Source: Flammeovirgaceae bacterium
GTDB taxonomy: Bacteria > Bacteroidota > Bacteroidia > Cytophagales > Cyclobacteriaceae
Length of the DNA stretch: 52,591 bases
Assembly (NCBI GenBank): GCA_002691385.1
Contig: NZHT01000060.1
Location: forward strand, 1-52,591
Direction: 5' to 3'
Each line of letters begins with the position of its first letter. Position 1 is the stretch's first letter. Made by a program: the position numbers and the translations under genes. This document shows, piece by piece, positions 27,770 through 36,741 of the stretch. A model generated the notes under the pieces. That model saw only the letters and a list, made by a program, of their open reading frames with translations, was not told the origin of the DNA and ran no database searches.

Positions 27770-28949
27770 CTTTTAATCCGTAGTATAATTTGGTTTGATT
27801 AGAAAAAATTTTCGTAAAGCCTTTGACTTCTGCCGCAGACCAGGCCTTATTTGTCTCTCCATAGTTGGCTACAGCAGACTGCATCAAATCAAAATCAGAT
27901 TGAATGCCTAACAATTGAAATCTATAAGGTGCTAAGCGTATTTCAACAGTACCTGTTACATTTTTTTGTGATGAAGAAAGAAATGCCTCTATATTTCTCA
28001 TCACAGGGTCTAGATATTGACCTTCGTGCATCAGACTTCCATAAAAAGCAGCCATTTGATCCTTAATAAACAATTGCTGCTTTGATAAGGTATGTTTCTC
28101 AAGTAAATGATGCCCTTTGATGAGCATTAATGGTCCAGCTGCCTCAAATCCTACACGTCCTTTGATTCCTATGATGGTATCCCCCACGTGCACATCCCGA
28201 CCAATGGCATACTTACCGCCCCATTCATTTAACCGCTTAATTAGGTCAACAGGAGTCATAATCTTACCGTTCAGACCAACCGGTTCACCCTTTTCAAATC
28301 TTATCTCAATCACCTCAGAATCTACCTCTTGGAGTTGTTTTGGAAATGCTTCTTCAGGTAACACCCCATTTGAGGTAAGGGTCTCCATACCTCCAATAGA
28401 AGTCCCCCATAATCCTCCATTAATTGAGTACCCTGCCTTTTCCCAAACACCCTCCACGCCATGCTGCTGCAAATAAGAAATTTCGTCTTCGCGAGACAAT
28501 GCCAAATCTCTGATAGGTGTGATGATCTCAATGTGAGGGCACATCGTTTGAAAAATAAGGTCAAATCTGATCTGATCATTTCCAGCCCCTGTACTTCCAT
28601 GTGCAATGGCATCTACCTTCATTTCTATAGCCAAATAAGCTAACGCCATCGCTTGGAAAACTCGTTCAGCGCTCACAGAAAGAGGGTAAGTATTGTTTTT
28701 TAGTATATTCCCAAAGATTAAATACTTTATCCCCTGCTCATAAAAATTGGTTGTCTGATCAATGAATTTATAATCTGAGACACCTAGAGACAGAGCCTTT
28801 GTCTTTAATTGATGGACCGCTGCCTCATCAAAACCACCTGTATTTATCGTGGCAGCCACCACCTCAAAGCCCCTATCTTTGACCAAATGTACGGCACAAT
28901 AAGAGGTATCTAAACCGCCACTAAAGGCGAGTAATACTTTTTTCTTCAT
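27762..28949 (-). CDS. argG: Argininosuccinate synthase
   Basis: ATP-dependent condensation of citrulline and aspartate. The N-terminal PP-loop LLAFSGGLDTSYC (about residues 6-18) and AHGSTGAGNDQIRFD (about 115-129) mark it clearly. Length 395 fits the standard bacterial form. It starts in an ATGA overlap with the GNAT gene and precedes argC. Its position at the front of the operon, with argH at the end, brackets the whole pathway. Confidence 0.97.
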   Translation of the reverse strand: MKKKVLLAFSGGLDTSYCAVHLVKDRGFEVVAATINTGGFDEAAVHQLKTKALSLGVSDYKFIDQTTNFYEQGIKYLIFGNILKNNTYPLSVSAERVFQAMALAYLAIEMKVDAIAHGSTGAGNDQIRFDLIFQTMCPHIEIITPIRDLALSREDEISYLQQHGVEGVWEKAGYSINGGLWGTSIGGMETLTSNGVLPEEAFPKQLQEVDSEVIEIRFEKGEPVGLNGKIMTPVDLIKRLNEWGGKYAIGRDVHVGDTIIGIKGRVGFEAAGPLMLIKGHHLLEKHTLSKQQLFIKDQMAAFYGSLMHEGQYLDPVMRNIEAFLSSSQKNVTGTVEIRLAPYRFQLLGIQSDFDLMQSAVANYGETNKAWSAAEVKGFTKIFSNQTKLYYGLKDA

Positions 28950-29578
28950 ATTGATAGTTTGTTATCGCCCATCTTTTTCTTAATATTTGCCCATTTACTA
29001 AGCCATTTCGATTTATTCCAGAAATGTTTTTTCTTCATCTTATTGATAACTGGATCATATAACATCCCTGTGCAGAGACAGTTACGCCGATCTTTTTTTT
29101 GTAAAATCTCATAGTTGATACAACTCTCACAGCCTTTCCAAAACGCATCATCATCGGTCAATTCACTGAAGGTCACCGGTTCATAACCCAATTCTGAATT
29201 TATTTTCATGACTGGTAATGATGTGGTCAATCCAAAGAGCTTAGCCTCGGGAAACATTTTTATCGAATGCTGAAAAGCGAGCTTTTTGATTTTTTTAGCC
29301 ACGCCTTGATTTCGAAATTTATGATGAACGACGAGTCCTGAATTTGCTACATACTTGGTATTACCCCAACTTTCTACGTAGCAAAATCCAACGAGTTCAC
29401 CAAAATTTGTAACTGCAATAATGGCTTTTTGCTCATTTATTTTTTGTGTAATGTAACTAGGTGAACGTTTGGCAATACCTGTTCCCCTTTTTTGTGCGCT
29501 TTCTTGTATCAAATCAGATATGTCATGGGCATATCCCACATGATGAAATGAAGCGATTTGAATTACAATTGAATCCAT
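28946..29578 (-). CDS. GNAT-family N-acyltransferase with cysteine-rich tail (candidate first enzyme of the arginine pathway)
   Basis: The 210-residue protein has a GNAT core: beta strands around AIIAVTNFGELVGFCYVE, then the acyl-CoA pyrophosphate loop HHKFRNQGVAKKIKKLA (about residues 85-101) and LFGLTTSLPVMKINSELGY. After the core comes a four-cysteine segment (C150-x2-C153-x13-C167-x-C169) that could bind zinc. As first gene of an arg operon that lacks a recognisable argA or argJ, it is the best candidate for the N-acyl-glutamate synthase. Whether the donor is acetyl-CoA or succinyl-CoA cannot be told. It overlaps argG by 4 bp. Confidence 0.85.
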   Translation of the reverse strand: MDSIVIQIASFHHVGYAHDISDLIQESAQKRGTGIAKRSPSYITQKINEQKAIIAVTNFGELVGFCYVESWGNTKYVANSGLVVHHKFRNQGVAKKIKKLAFQHSIKMFPEAKLFGLTTSLPVMKINSELGYEPVTFSELTDDDAFWKGCESCINYEILQKKDRRNCLCTGMLYDPVINKMKKKHFWNKSKWLSKWANIKKKMGDNKLSI

Positions 29579-30095
29579 TGCTTAATTGGGTAAATAAAAA
29601 AATGAAATGTACGAAGGGGTAACCGTCCACTTGGGAGGTCGATTTGATATATAGGCTAGCGCCTAGCTAAGAACAACGGCCTTATAAAAAAACTGAATGA
29701 CGTGTAAATACTTGACTTCATATAATATAATGCAAGAATAATCTTAATTTTTAATTTTATCTAATTTATCAATTAAAAAAAGAGTAAACTATCTAAATAA
29801 GTTAAAATAGAGAGAAATGAAACACTCTTTTTCATTAAAATTATTGGCTAATAAATTATTTACTTACTCCCATCTGATAGCTATTTATAGAACTATGACA
29901 AACTTACTAAGTTTGTAACGCTTGACTTTATAATAGTATGTTTTTCCCAACCTTGTCATCTTCCCGAAAAATACTTTATAAATGAATGATCATCAATTAA
30001 ATAAAGCTCATACCACTCAAATAATAATTATGAATTTATAAGTTAAGCATATGAAATTATACATATATTGATTTCATAATTAATTGACTTATCAA
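29579..30095. other. Divergent intergenic region between the arg operon and the amidohydrolase genes
   Basis: About 517 bp with no gene. From the arg side there is a relatively GC-rich patch (about 29610-29690) that includes a small inverted repeat GCTAG-CGC-CTAGC at 29655-29667, then AT-rich DNA. A 19-bp palindrome lies at 29898-29916. Promoters for both directions should be here, but no full TTG-N19-TAnnTTTG match was found. Confidence 0.55.
29898..29916. promoter_or_regulatory. 19-bp palindrome carrying TAAGTTTG on both strands
   Basis: ACAAACTTACTAAGTTTGT has perfect 9-bp arms around one central base. Each arm reads TAAGTTTG, matching the Bacteroidota -7 element TAnnTTTG, one on each strand. 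It could be a repressor site or a pair of overlapping divergent promoters. No TTG sits at the proper -33 distance on either side, which weakens the promoter reading. Confidence 0.4.
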
Positions 30096-33000
30096 ATGAA
30101 ATTCAAAGGAATAATCATAATAATTGGCTTGCTTTTGGTCAATATTAAATTGTTTTCACAAGAAACAGTCACCCCCAACGATGTTCAAGATGAACGCGTT
30201 CGTGCCTATGCATTTATAAATGCCCATCTATTTGTTGATTATCAGACCGAAATTAAAAATGCAACTTTGTTGATACAGGAAGGTAAAGTCATTCAAATAG
30301 GATCCCAAATTCCTGCTCCTGATGGTTATACTGTGGTCGACCTCAAGGGCAAGTACATTTACCCTTCTTTAATTGATCTACATACAAATTATGGACTCCC
30401 TAAAGTAGTGCTTACTTCCTCCAGAGGATCTAATAGTACTGAGCAAATGCTCACCAAAACTCCCGGGGCTTATAATGCCAATGAAGCAATAAAATCAGAT
30501 TTTAATGCTAGTGAAATATTTAATAATAATGATGAAATAGCTACAAATTTTCGTAAAACAGGTTTTGGGTCAGTCCTTTCCTTCAGAGCAGATGGTATTG
30601 CAAGAGGCACCTCAACTTTTACTACCCTTGGAGATAATCCAAATAAAAATATCCTTGTTCAAAATGCTGCTGCACATTACTCACTCAAAAAAGGAACCTC
30701 TAAACAATATTATCCAGGCTCTACCATGGGCTATATTTCCTTATTGCGCCAAACTTATTTAGATGTAGCATGGTACAATCAATTCAATCCTCGCCCTTTT
30801 TTAGACCAATCACTTGAGGCATGGATTGCTAATCAAGATTTACCTCAATTTTTTGATGCCGGTAATTGGATCAATGTGCTCAGAGCAGATAAAGTTGGTG
30901 ATGAATTTGGTATCCAATATGTAATAAAAAGTGGTGGGGATGGCTACAAAAGAATTGAAAAAATTAAAGAGACGGGAGCGACGCTCATTGTGCCCATAAA
31001 TTTTCCCAAAGCCTACGACGTAGATGATCCAATTGATGCCTTGTCAATATCATTGACCGACATGAAACATTGGGAATTGGCCCCCTCAAATTTAGCTCGA
31101 CTTGAAGCAGCTGGTATCAAGTTCGTAATTACAAGTGATGGCCTATCTGAGAAATCAAATTTTCTGAGTCATATCCGTAAAGCCATAGATAATGGCCTTT
31201 CTGAGTCAACGGCACTTAAAGCCCTAACGCATACACCCGCAAAATTAATTCGAATAGATGATCAACTAGGGGCATTGCGACCTGATATGCTGGCCAATTT
31301 CATTATCACTTCTGGTAAGTTATTTGATGAAAAAACAATTATACATGAAAATTGGGTGCAGGGTAAAGCTTATCGCTTCAAGCCATTGACTACTGAAGAT
31401 TATCAGGGGAAGTATAACCTGAGTATAGATAATAAAGATTACGAAATGAAGATAATCGGAGCGACTGGATTAGAAAAAATCAAACTTGTCCTAAATGATT
31501 CCATTACGCATGATATAAAATCAAAATTAACCCCCAATCTCATAACATTTAGCTTATCTCTAGATAAAAAAAATATCAGACTCTCAGGTTGGCGCACCTC
31601 TTCAGGCTGGAAAGGAACGGGTCAATTAGCAGATGGAAAATGGGTCCAATGGACGTCAAATCGCATAGGTAATTTAGACCCAAAAGAAGAAAAAAAGGAA
31701 TTAACTACCTCTCCTAAAGATAATTTAGGTCCAGTAATCTTTCCATTTATCGGATTTGGTAATGAGACTCATCCAAAGCAACAGACCCTGCTTATAAAAA
31801 ATACCACTGTATGGACCAATGAATCAATAGGCATATTGAAGGATACAGATATCTTGTTAAAAGGAGGTAAAATTTCAAAGATCGGTCAAAATCTGGAAGA
31901 CCCTTCAGCTATTATTGTTGATGGGCGTGGAAAACACTTAACCAGTGGAATTATTGATGAGCATACCCATATTGGAGGTGGAGGAAATGACAGAGCTACC
32001 AATTCATCCATGGTGCGTATTGGAGATCAACTGAATTCTGAAGACATTAATATTTACCGAGCCCTCGCTGGCGGTGTTACTGCAGTTCAAGTACTTCACG
32101 GTTCAGCTAATCCTGTCGGAGGTCAATCTGCCTTAATAAAATTGCGTTGGGGATTAGCTCCAGATGACTTAAAAATTAAAAATGCAGATGGTTTTATAAA
32201 ATTTGCCTTAGGCGAAAATGTAAAACGATCACGAAACCCTAGTTCTACGAGGTTTCCACAAACTAGAATGGGTGTCGAACAAGTGTTTATAGATGGATTC
32301 ACCCAAGCCCTTGCTTACGAAAAAGAGTGGTCGCTCTACAATGAACTCCCAAGAAAAGTAAAAAGCAATACGCCTCTACCTAGGCGAGATTTAGTAGATG
32401 AAGCCATGTTGGAAATCATAAATAAAGAGCGATTCATCACTTGCCACTCTTATGTTCAATCTGAGATCAATATGTTGATGAAGGTCGCAGAACAATTCAA
32501 TTTTAACATCAATACCTTCACGCACATCTTGGAAGGATATAAAGTTGCAGACAAAATGAAGAACCATGGAGCAGGTGCCTCAACCTTTTCTGATTGGTGG
32601 AATTACAAATGGGAAGTACGTTATGCCATTCCATATAATGCAGCTATTATGTACAATGAAGGTGTGGTTACGGCCATCAATTCAGATAATTCCAACAGTG
32701 GAAGAAGGTTGAATCAAGAAGCAGCAAAATCCGTAAAATATGGAGGTCTTTCTGAAGAAAATGTATGGAAAATGGTTACACTAAATCCTGCTAAATTACT
32801 TCATTTAGATGATCGTATGGGAAGTATCAAAGTAGGTAAAGATGCAGATATTGTTCTTTGGACAGATCATCCACTTTCTGTATACGCTCAAGTAGAAAAA
32901 ACCATTGTGGATGGTATTGTCTATTTCGATGTGGAAAAAGACAAAGCTTCTAGAGCGATGATCCAATATGAACGTGCAAGACTTATTCAAAAGATGAAAA

Positions 33001-33113
33001 AGGCAAAGAAAAGTGGTGCCCTTACAAAGCGTCGAAGCTCAGAAATATTTATTGACTTTGATTGCGATGATGACCACCTAATCACCTCATTTGATCTAGA
33101 AGCTAGAAAATAA
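30096..33113 (+). CDS. Secreted two-module amidohydrolase-family protein
   Basis: I start at the ATG at 30096 (1005 residues), which gives a clean signal peptide (MKFKGIIIIIGLLLVN, cleavage near LFSQ); a TTG four codons upstream is less likely. Two amidohydrolase (M38-like) modules flank a beta-rich linker (about residues 430-520). In the first module the metal HxH position reads H96-T-N98, so it is probably inactive. The second module keeps H623-T-H625 (IDEHTHIGGGG), H784, H810 and D864 (INSDN), and ends with the typical GSIKVGKDADIVLW cap. Substrate is unknown; related secreted enzymes are imidazolonepropionase- or prolidase-like hydrolases. It is followed 32 bp later by a second family member. 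Confidence 0.88.
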   Translation: MKFKGIIIIIGLLLVNIKLFSQETVTPNDVQDERVRAYAFINAHLFVDYQTEIKNATLLIQEGKVIQIGSQIPAPDGYTVVDLKGKYIYPSLIDLHTNYGLPKVVLTSSRGSNSTEQMLTKTPGAYNANEAIKSDFNASEIFNNNDEIATNFRKTGFGSVLSFRADGIARGTSTFTTLGDNPNKNILVQNAAAHYSLKKGTSKQYYPGSTMGYISLLRQTYLDVAWYNQFNPRPFLDQSLEAWIANQDLPQFFDAGNWINVLRADKVGDEFGIQYVIKSGGDGYKRIEKIKETGATLIVPINFPKAYDVDDPIDALSISLTDMKHWELAPSNLARLEAAGIKFVITSDGLSEKSNFLSHIRKAIDNGLSESTALKALTHTPAKLIRIDDQLGALRPDMLANFIITSGKLFDEKTIIHENWVQGKAYRFKPLTTEDYQGKYNLSIDNKDYEMKIIGATGLEKIKLVLNDSITHDIKSKLTPNLITFSLSLDKKNIRLSGWRTSSGWKGTGQLADGKWVQWTSNRIGNLDPKEEKKELTTSPKDNLGPVIFPFIGFGNETHPKQQTLLIKNTTVWTNESIGILKDTDILLKGGKISKIGQNLEDPSAIIVDGRGKHLTSGIIDEHTHIGGGGNDRATNSSMVRIGDQLNSEDINIYRALAGGVTAVQVLHGSANPVGGQSALIKLRWGLAPDDLKIKNADGFIKFALGENVKRSRNPSSTRFPQTRMGVEQVFIDGFTQALAYEKEWSLYNELPRKVKSNTPLPRRDLVDEAMLEIINKERFITCHSYVQSEINMLMKVAEQFNFNINTFTHILEGYKVADKMKNHGAGASTFSDWWNYKWEVRYAIPYNAAIMYNEGVVTAINSDNSNSGRRLNQEAAKSVKYGGLSEENVWKMVTLNPAKLLHLDDRMGSIKVGKDADIVLWTDHPLSVYAQVEKTIVDGIVYFDVEKDKASRAMIQYERARLIQKMKKAKKSGALTKRRSSEIFIDFDCDDDHLITSFDLEARK

Positions 33114-33145
33114 ATAAAACATATCACATCTAATCTATACGAAAA

Positions 33146-34447
33146 ATGAAGAAAATTTTTAATCTCTCCCTAGGAATATGGATGACCCTTTCGGTCATTG
33201 CTCAAGTACCCATACCTGTACAATCACAAAAGCAACCCATCCTTCTGGCAGGGGGAATAGCCCATATAGGAAATGGGGAAGTGATTCAAAATGCATTGAT
33301 CGGATTTGACAATGGGAAAATAATTCTGGTTGCCGAATCTTCAAATAATATTACTGATCTTTCTATCTTTAAACTGATTGATATTACCGGAAAGCACGTT
33401 TATCCAGGATTCATACTCCCAAATTCACAGGTAGGATTACAAGAAGTAAGTGCAATCAGAGCCATGAGCGATATGGATGAACGTGGAGAGATGAATCCGA
33501 ACGTAAGATCCCTCATATCCTATAACACTGATTCTGAATTTATACCTACCTTTCGATTCAATGGTGTTTTAATTGCAGAAACGACTCCCATAGGAGGACT
33601 AATTTCTGGTACTTCATCAGTTATGGAAATGGAAGGTTGGAATTGGGAAGACGCGGCCCATACCGTGGATATAGGTATTCATTTGAATTGGCCCTCTAAA
33701 ATGACACGTAAATATGATTACAACAATTATACTGCAAAAATGGAGCCTAATAAAAAGTATAATGAGTCTATTGCCAAATTGAAAGAACTGTTCGAGAATG
33801 CTCTAGCTTATGGTACTACAAAAAAACCACCTATCAATCTGAAATTAGAAGCATTAAAAGGACTTTTCAATGGAAATTTAATCTTATTTATTCATGCCGG
33901 AACATCTAAGGAAATCATAGAAAGTATCCTTTTTGCAGAAAATATTGGTGTACAAAAAATGGTTCTGATTTCTGGCAGTTCTATCTTGCACATAGTTGAG
34001 TTCCTTAAAGAACATAATATTGGTGTGATTTTACCTCCCACACATAGTATGCCAAGTCAGATAGATGAAGACGTTTATGGTCCTTATAAACTCCCGGCTC
34101 AATTGTTTGAAGCAGGGCTAACTATATCACTTTCACATCGTGGCATGCTTGCTCATGGAAGAAACTTGCCTTTCTATGCGGGTACGGCTGCAGCTTACGG
34201 TCTAGATAAAGAAGAAGCCTTAAAAATGATTACTTCTAACACGGCTGAACTTCTGGGTATAGATGATCGTCTAGGCACGTTGACAGTAGGGAAAGATGCT
34301 ACACTATTTGTCTCTGAAGGAGATGCCTTAGATTTTAGAACCAACATTTTATCCCATGCATTCATTAGTGGAAAACAAGTGACCCTAGATAACAAACAAC
34401 AAGAATTATATCATAGATTCTCTAAAAAATATGGACATATAGACTAG
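33146..34447 (+). CDS. Secreted amidohydrolase-like protein lacking metal ligands
   Basis: A 433-residue protein with a signal peptide (MKKIFNLSLGIWMTLSVIAQ). It has the amidohydrolase beginning (ILLAGGIAHIGNGEVIQNAL, then HVYPGFILPNSQVGL) and ending (LLGIDDRLGTLTVGKDATLF). The HxH motif expected after YPGF is replaced by PNSQ, and the late aspartate position reads SLSHRG, so a catalytic metal site is not evident. It probably works with, or structurally supports, the two-module enzyme encoded 32 bp upstream. It ends convergently with the nqr operon. Confidence 0.85.
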   Translation: MKKIFNLSLGIWMTLSVIAQVPIPVQSQKQPILLAGGIAHIGNGEVIQNALIGFDNGKIILVAESSNNITDLSIFKLIDITGKHVYPGFILPNSQVGLQEVSAIRAMSDMDERGEMNPNVRSLISYNTDSEFIPTFRFNGVLIAETTPIGGLISGTSSVMEMEGWNWEDAAHTVDIGIHLNWPSKMTRKYDYNNYTAKMEPNKKYNESIAKLKELFENALAYGTTKKPPINLKLEALKGLFNGNLILFIHAGTSKEIIESILFAENIGVQKMVLISGSSILHIVEFLKEHNIGVILPPTHSMPSQIDEDVYGPYKLPAQLFEAGLTISLSHRGMLAHGRNLPFYAGTAAAYGLDKEEALKMITSNTAELLGIDDRLGTLTVGKDATLFVSEGDALDFRTNILSHAFISGKQVTLDNKQQELYHRFSKKYGHID

Positions 34448-34650
34448 CATCCTAGACCATTATGAGGTGTGGAAGATAAACCCTCGTCTGTCTTCAATCT
34501 CTATTCAACAATACTCAAGTAACCAATAATAATGCACTGATAGCTATCTTTCGATGAAAATCAATGCCTTTTATCAAAGTTTACAATGAATTTTGCGAAC
34601 TAGACTCAGAACTTAAAAAATATAAAAAAACTTAAAATGCTTCTATAAAG
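34448..34650. other. Convergent intergenic region between the amidohydrolase-like gene and nqrE
   Basis: About 200 AT-rich bp where two convergent transcripts must end. The only symmetric element seen is a 10-bp palindrome GATAGCTATC at 34539-34548. There is no recognisable strong terminator and no frame that could encode nqrF. Confidence 0.5.
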
Positions 34651-35262
34651 TTAAAGGGCAACACCGATAAAAGACTTAAAAGCTAAACCCATAAGACCTG
34701 TAATCAACATCGTAATACCTAAACCTTTGAGGCCCGGAGGAACCTTAGAATATTTCAACTTTTCCCGTATCGCAGCTAGGGCTATGATGGCCAAGAAAAA
34801 TCCAAAACCAGATCCAAAACCGTATGAGGTAGCCTCGATTATATTATAATCTTTCTGAACCATAAATAATGAAGAGCCCAAAATAGCACAATTAACAGCT
34901 ATTAAGGGTAAAAAAATACCCAATGACCCATAAAGAGCTGGCGAAAGTTTTTCAATAATCATCTCGACCAATTGTACCATAGATGCAATTACGGCGATGA
35001 ACATAATGAATTGAAGAAAGGTCAAGTCAATAGACTCAAAACTTCCGTCTATCCACGTCAAAGCCCCTTCTTTAAGAACATATTCTTGAAGTAACCAATT
35101 AACAGGTACCGTTAATGTGAGTACGAAAACTACAGCTAATCCTAGACCAAAAGCGGTTTCTACCTTTTTAGATACCGCCAAAAAAGAACACATACCTAAA
35201 TAATAGGCAAAGATCATGTTGTCTATAAAAATTCCTCTAAGTACTATATTAAAAATTTCCAT
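34651..35262 (-). CDS. nqrE: Na+-translocating NADH:quinone reductase subunit E
   Basis: Six-helix membrane subunit that, with NqrD, forms an inverted-topology pair around a membrane iron site. From the ATG at 35262 it begins [25 protein letters not shown], the standard NqrE start. Upstream in-frame codons would extend it into nqrD and are unlikely. The conserved cysteine segments [16 protein letters not shown] and [11 protein letters not shown] are present. It is 203 residues long and 14 bp after nqrD. No nqrF follows: the next feature is the convergent amidohydrolase. Confidence 0.95.
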   Translation of the reverse strand: MEIFNIVLRGIFIDNMIFAYYLGMCSFLAVSKKVETAFGLGLAVVFVLTLTVPVNWLLQEYVLKEGALTWIDGSFESIDLTFLQFIMFIAVIASMVQLVEMIIEKLSPALYGSLGIFLPLIAVNCAILGSSLFMVQKDYNIIEATSYGFGSGFGFFLAIIALAAIREKLKYSKVPPGLKGLGITMLITGLMGLAFKSFIGVAL

Positions 35263-35276
35263 TATGCTCTCTTCTG

Positions 35277-35957
35277 TTAATGTTCTACGTATCCTGACTT
35301 TGATCTTTGAATCCAAATGAGAATACCCAATACGACAAACGCACCTATTGAGTCTACCATTAATCCATTTGTTGGAAACGTCGTCCAGCCTAAAGCCTCA
35401 AAAATTTTGAAGTCAAAAATGGAACCTGAACCTAATAATTCCCTAAAAAAGGCAACAGTTAAAATGATCCATGCGTAGCCAAATCCAGAACCTAAACCAT
35501 CCAATATGGAATCGTAAGGTTTATTGGCCATGGCAAAAGCTTCAAGTCGACCCATCACGATACAATTGGTAATGATGAGTCCAACATAAGCTCCTAAAAC
35601 TTTATACATATCATAACTGTAGGCTTTTAAAAATTCGCTTACAAGCGTCACTAAAGTTGCTACTACGGCTAACTGAACGATGATTCTGATCCGGCTAGGG
35701 ATTAAATTTCGCATCAATGAAATAATTAAATTAGCAAACACAATAACAAATACTACAGCGATTGACATCACTAAAGTAGGTTCCAGCTTCACGGTAACCG
35801 CCAAAGCAGAGCAAATACCTAATACTTGAATCGTAATGGGATTGTCATCGGATAAAGGGTCGATAACAATATTTTTTCTCCTTTTTGACAAAAAAGGTTC
35901 AGCAGGTTTCTTTTCTACCTTTATTTCTTTTTCTACTACAGTCGCTTCAGCACTCAT
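35277..35957 (-). CDS. nqrD: Na+-translocating NADH:quinone reductase subunit D
   Basis: Membrane subunit homologous to NqrE. The ATG at 35957 ([13 protein letters not shown]) leaves a 22-bp gap after nqrC; an upstream codon at 36005 would overlap nqrC and give an atypical N-terminus. Six hydrophobic segments follow a charged cytoplasmic tail ([17 protein letters not shown]). The cysteine-containing stretches [16 protein letters not shown] and [14 protein letters not shown] match the family. Length is 226 residues. Confidence 0.95.
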   Translation of the reverse strand: MSAEATVVEKEIKVEKKPAEPFLSKRRKNIVIDPLSDDNPITIQVLGICSALAVTVKLEPTLVMSIAVVFVIVFANLIISLMRNLIPSRIRIIVQLAVVATLVTLVSEFLKAYSYDMYKVLGAYVGLIITNCIVMGRLEAFAMANKPYDSILDGLGSGFGYAWIILTVAFFRELLGSGSIFDFKIFEALGWTTFPTNGLMVDSIGAFVVLGILIWIQRSKSGYVEH

Positions 35958-35979
35958 ATTTAATATCATTAGTCGTATT

Positions 35980-36741
35980 CTAGTTAATTGCAATCCCATT
36001 TTCATCCTTCTTATTCTTGATGAAACTTTGATAACAACCCAAATATTCTTTCAACATCTTATTAACTCCTTTGGCAGTTATGGTTGCTCCAGAGAGGCCG
36101 TCGACTTCATGCACACTGAGGCCCTTAATACCTTCTCCTTTCACCATGGTGATAGACTCTAAATTACCAGCAGAATCAAATATTTTTTTATTTTCTTTAT
36201 AACGATTTCTTACCTTTTCTTCGGTAATTCTAGCACCCAACCCAGGAGTTTCCCCTTTATGGTCAAAAGCAACTCCCTTAACCGTATTTAAGTCTGATTC
36301 TAAAGCAACATAACCGGAAATCCAATCCCATAGACCCAATCCAAACATAGGAAAAACATAAGCCTCAACAATATTGGAATCAAATTCATTTAATATCATG
36401 TAAATAGGATACAATCGCTCATCTCTAGCTATTTTATGGTTTTTTTGCGCATTCACTTTTTCAGCAATCAATGGATTACCTTTAGCATCTATAGAAATAA
36501 TTTTACCTTTAATATCAACCACAACAGATTTTACTCGACCTTTGTACAGATCCAAAATCTCTTCAGGTGTTTTGAAAGTTGAAATATCCATCACGGCACC
36601 TAAAATTTTCTTTTTAGTATCTAACTCGACTTGTTTGTCTTGAGCAGGCTTTAATAAAACTGAGGTCAAAGACATGGCTCCACCTATAAAGACAGTCATG
36701 ATTGCGGAAAAAACTAAGATGTAAATATTAGATCGTTGCAC
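35980..36741 (-). CDS. nqrC: Na+-translocating NADH:quinone reductase subunit C
   Basis: Periplasmic flavoprotein subunit with one N-terminal membrane helix (about residues 7-27) and an FMN-binding domain. The covalent FMN attachment motif is visible as VDGLSGATITAKGVN near residue 225, where the threonine of SGAT-I-T carries the flavin. The LWDWISGYVALE and TPGLGARI segments are also typical. Length 253 is normal. It overlaps nqrB by 14 bp. Confidence 0.96.
   Translation of the reverse strand: MQRSNIYILVFSAIMTVFIGGAMSLTSVLLKPAQDKQVELDTKKKILGAVMDISTFKTPEEILDLYKGRVKSVVVDIKGKIISIDAKGNPLIAEKVNAQKNHKIARDERLYPIYMILNEFDSNIVEAYVFPMFGLGLWDWISGYVALESDLNTVKGVAFDHKGETPGLGARITEEKVRNRYKENKKIFDSAGNLESITMVKGEGIKGLSVHEVDGLSGATITAKGVNKMLKEYLGCYQSFIKNKKDENGIAIN

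Noticed and set aside
28117-28476. 119-codon plus-strand frame opposite argG
   Set aside because: Shadow of the argG coding sequence; composition and motifs are explained by the minus-strand gene.
29655-29667. GCTAG-CGC-CTAGC repeat as an ArgR box
   Set aside because: It does not resemble the known TGAATnnnnATTCA-type arginine boxes; kept only as part of the leader observation.
29705-30095. Three TTGACTT copies (near 29710, 29922 and 30084) as sigma70 -35 boxes
   Set aside because: Spacing to the TATAAT-like stretches is far too short, and Bacteroidota do not use the E. coli -35/-10 pattern.
34539-34548. GATAGCTATC palindrome as an operator or terminator
   Set aside because: Only 10 bp, AT-rich and without a T-run; similar short matches occur elsewhere by chance.
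35957-36005. Longer nqrD start
   Set aside because: It would overlap nqrC and add residues not typical of NqrD; the ATG at 35957 gives the family N-terminus.
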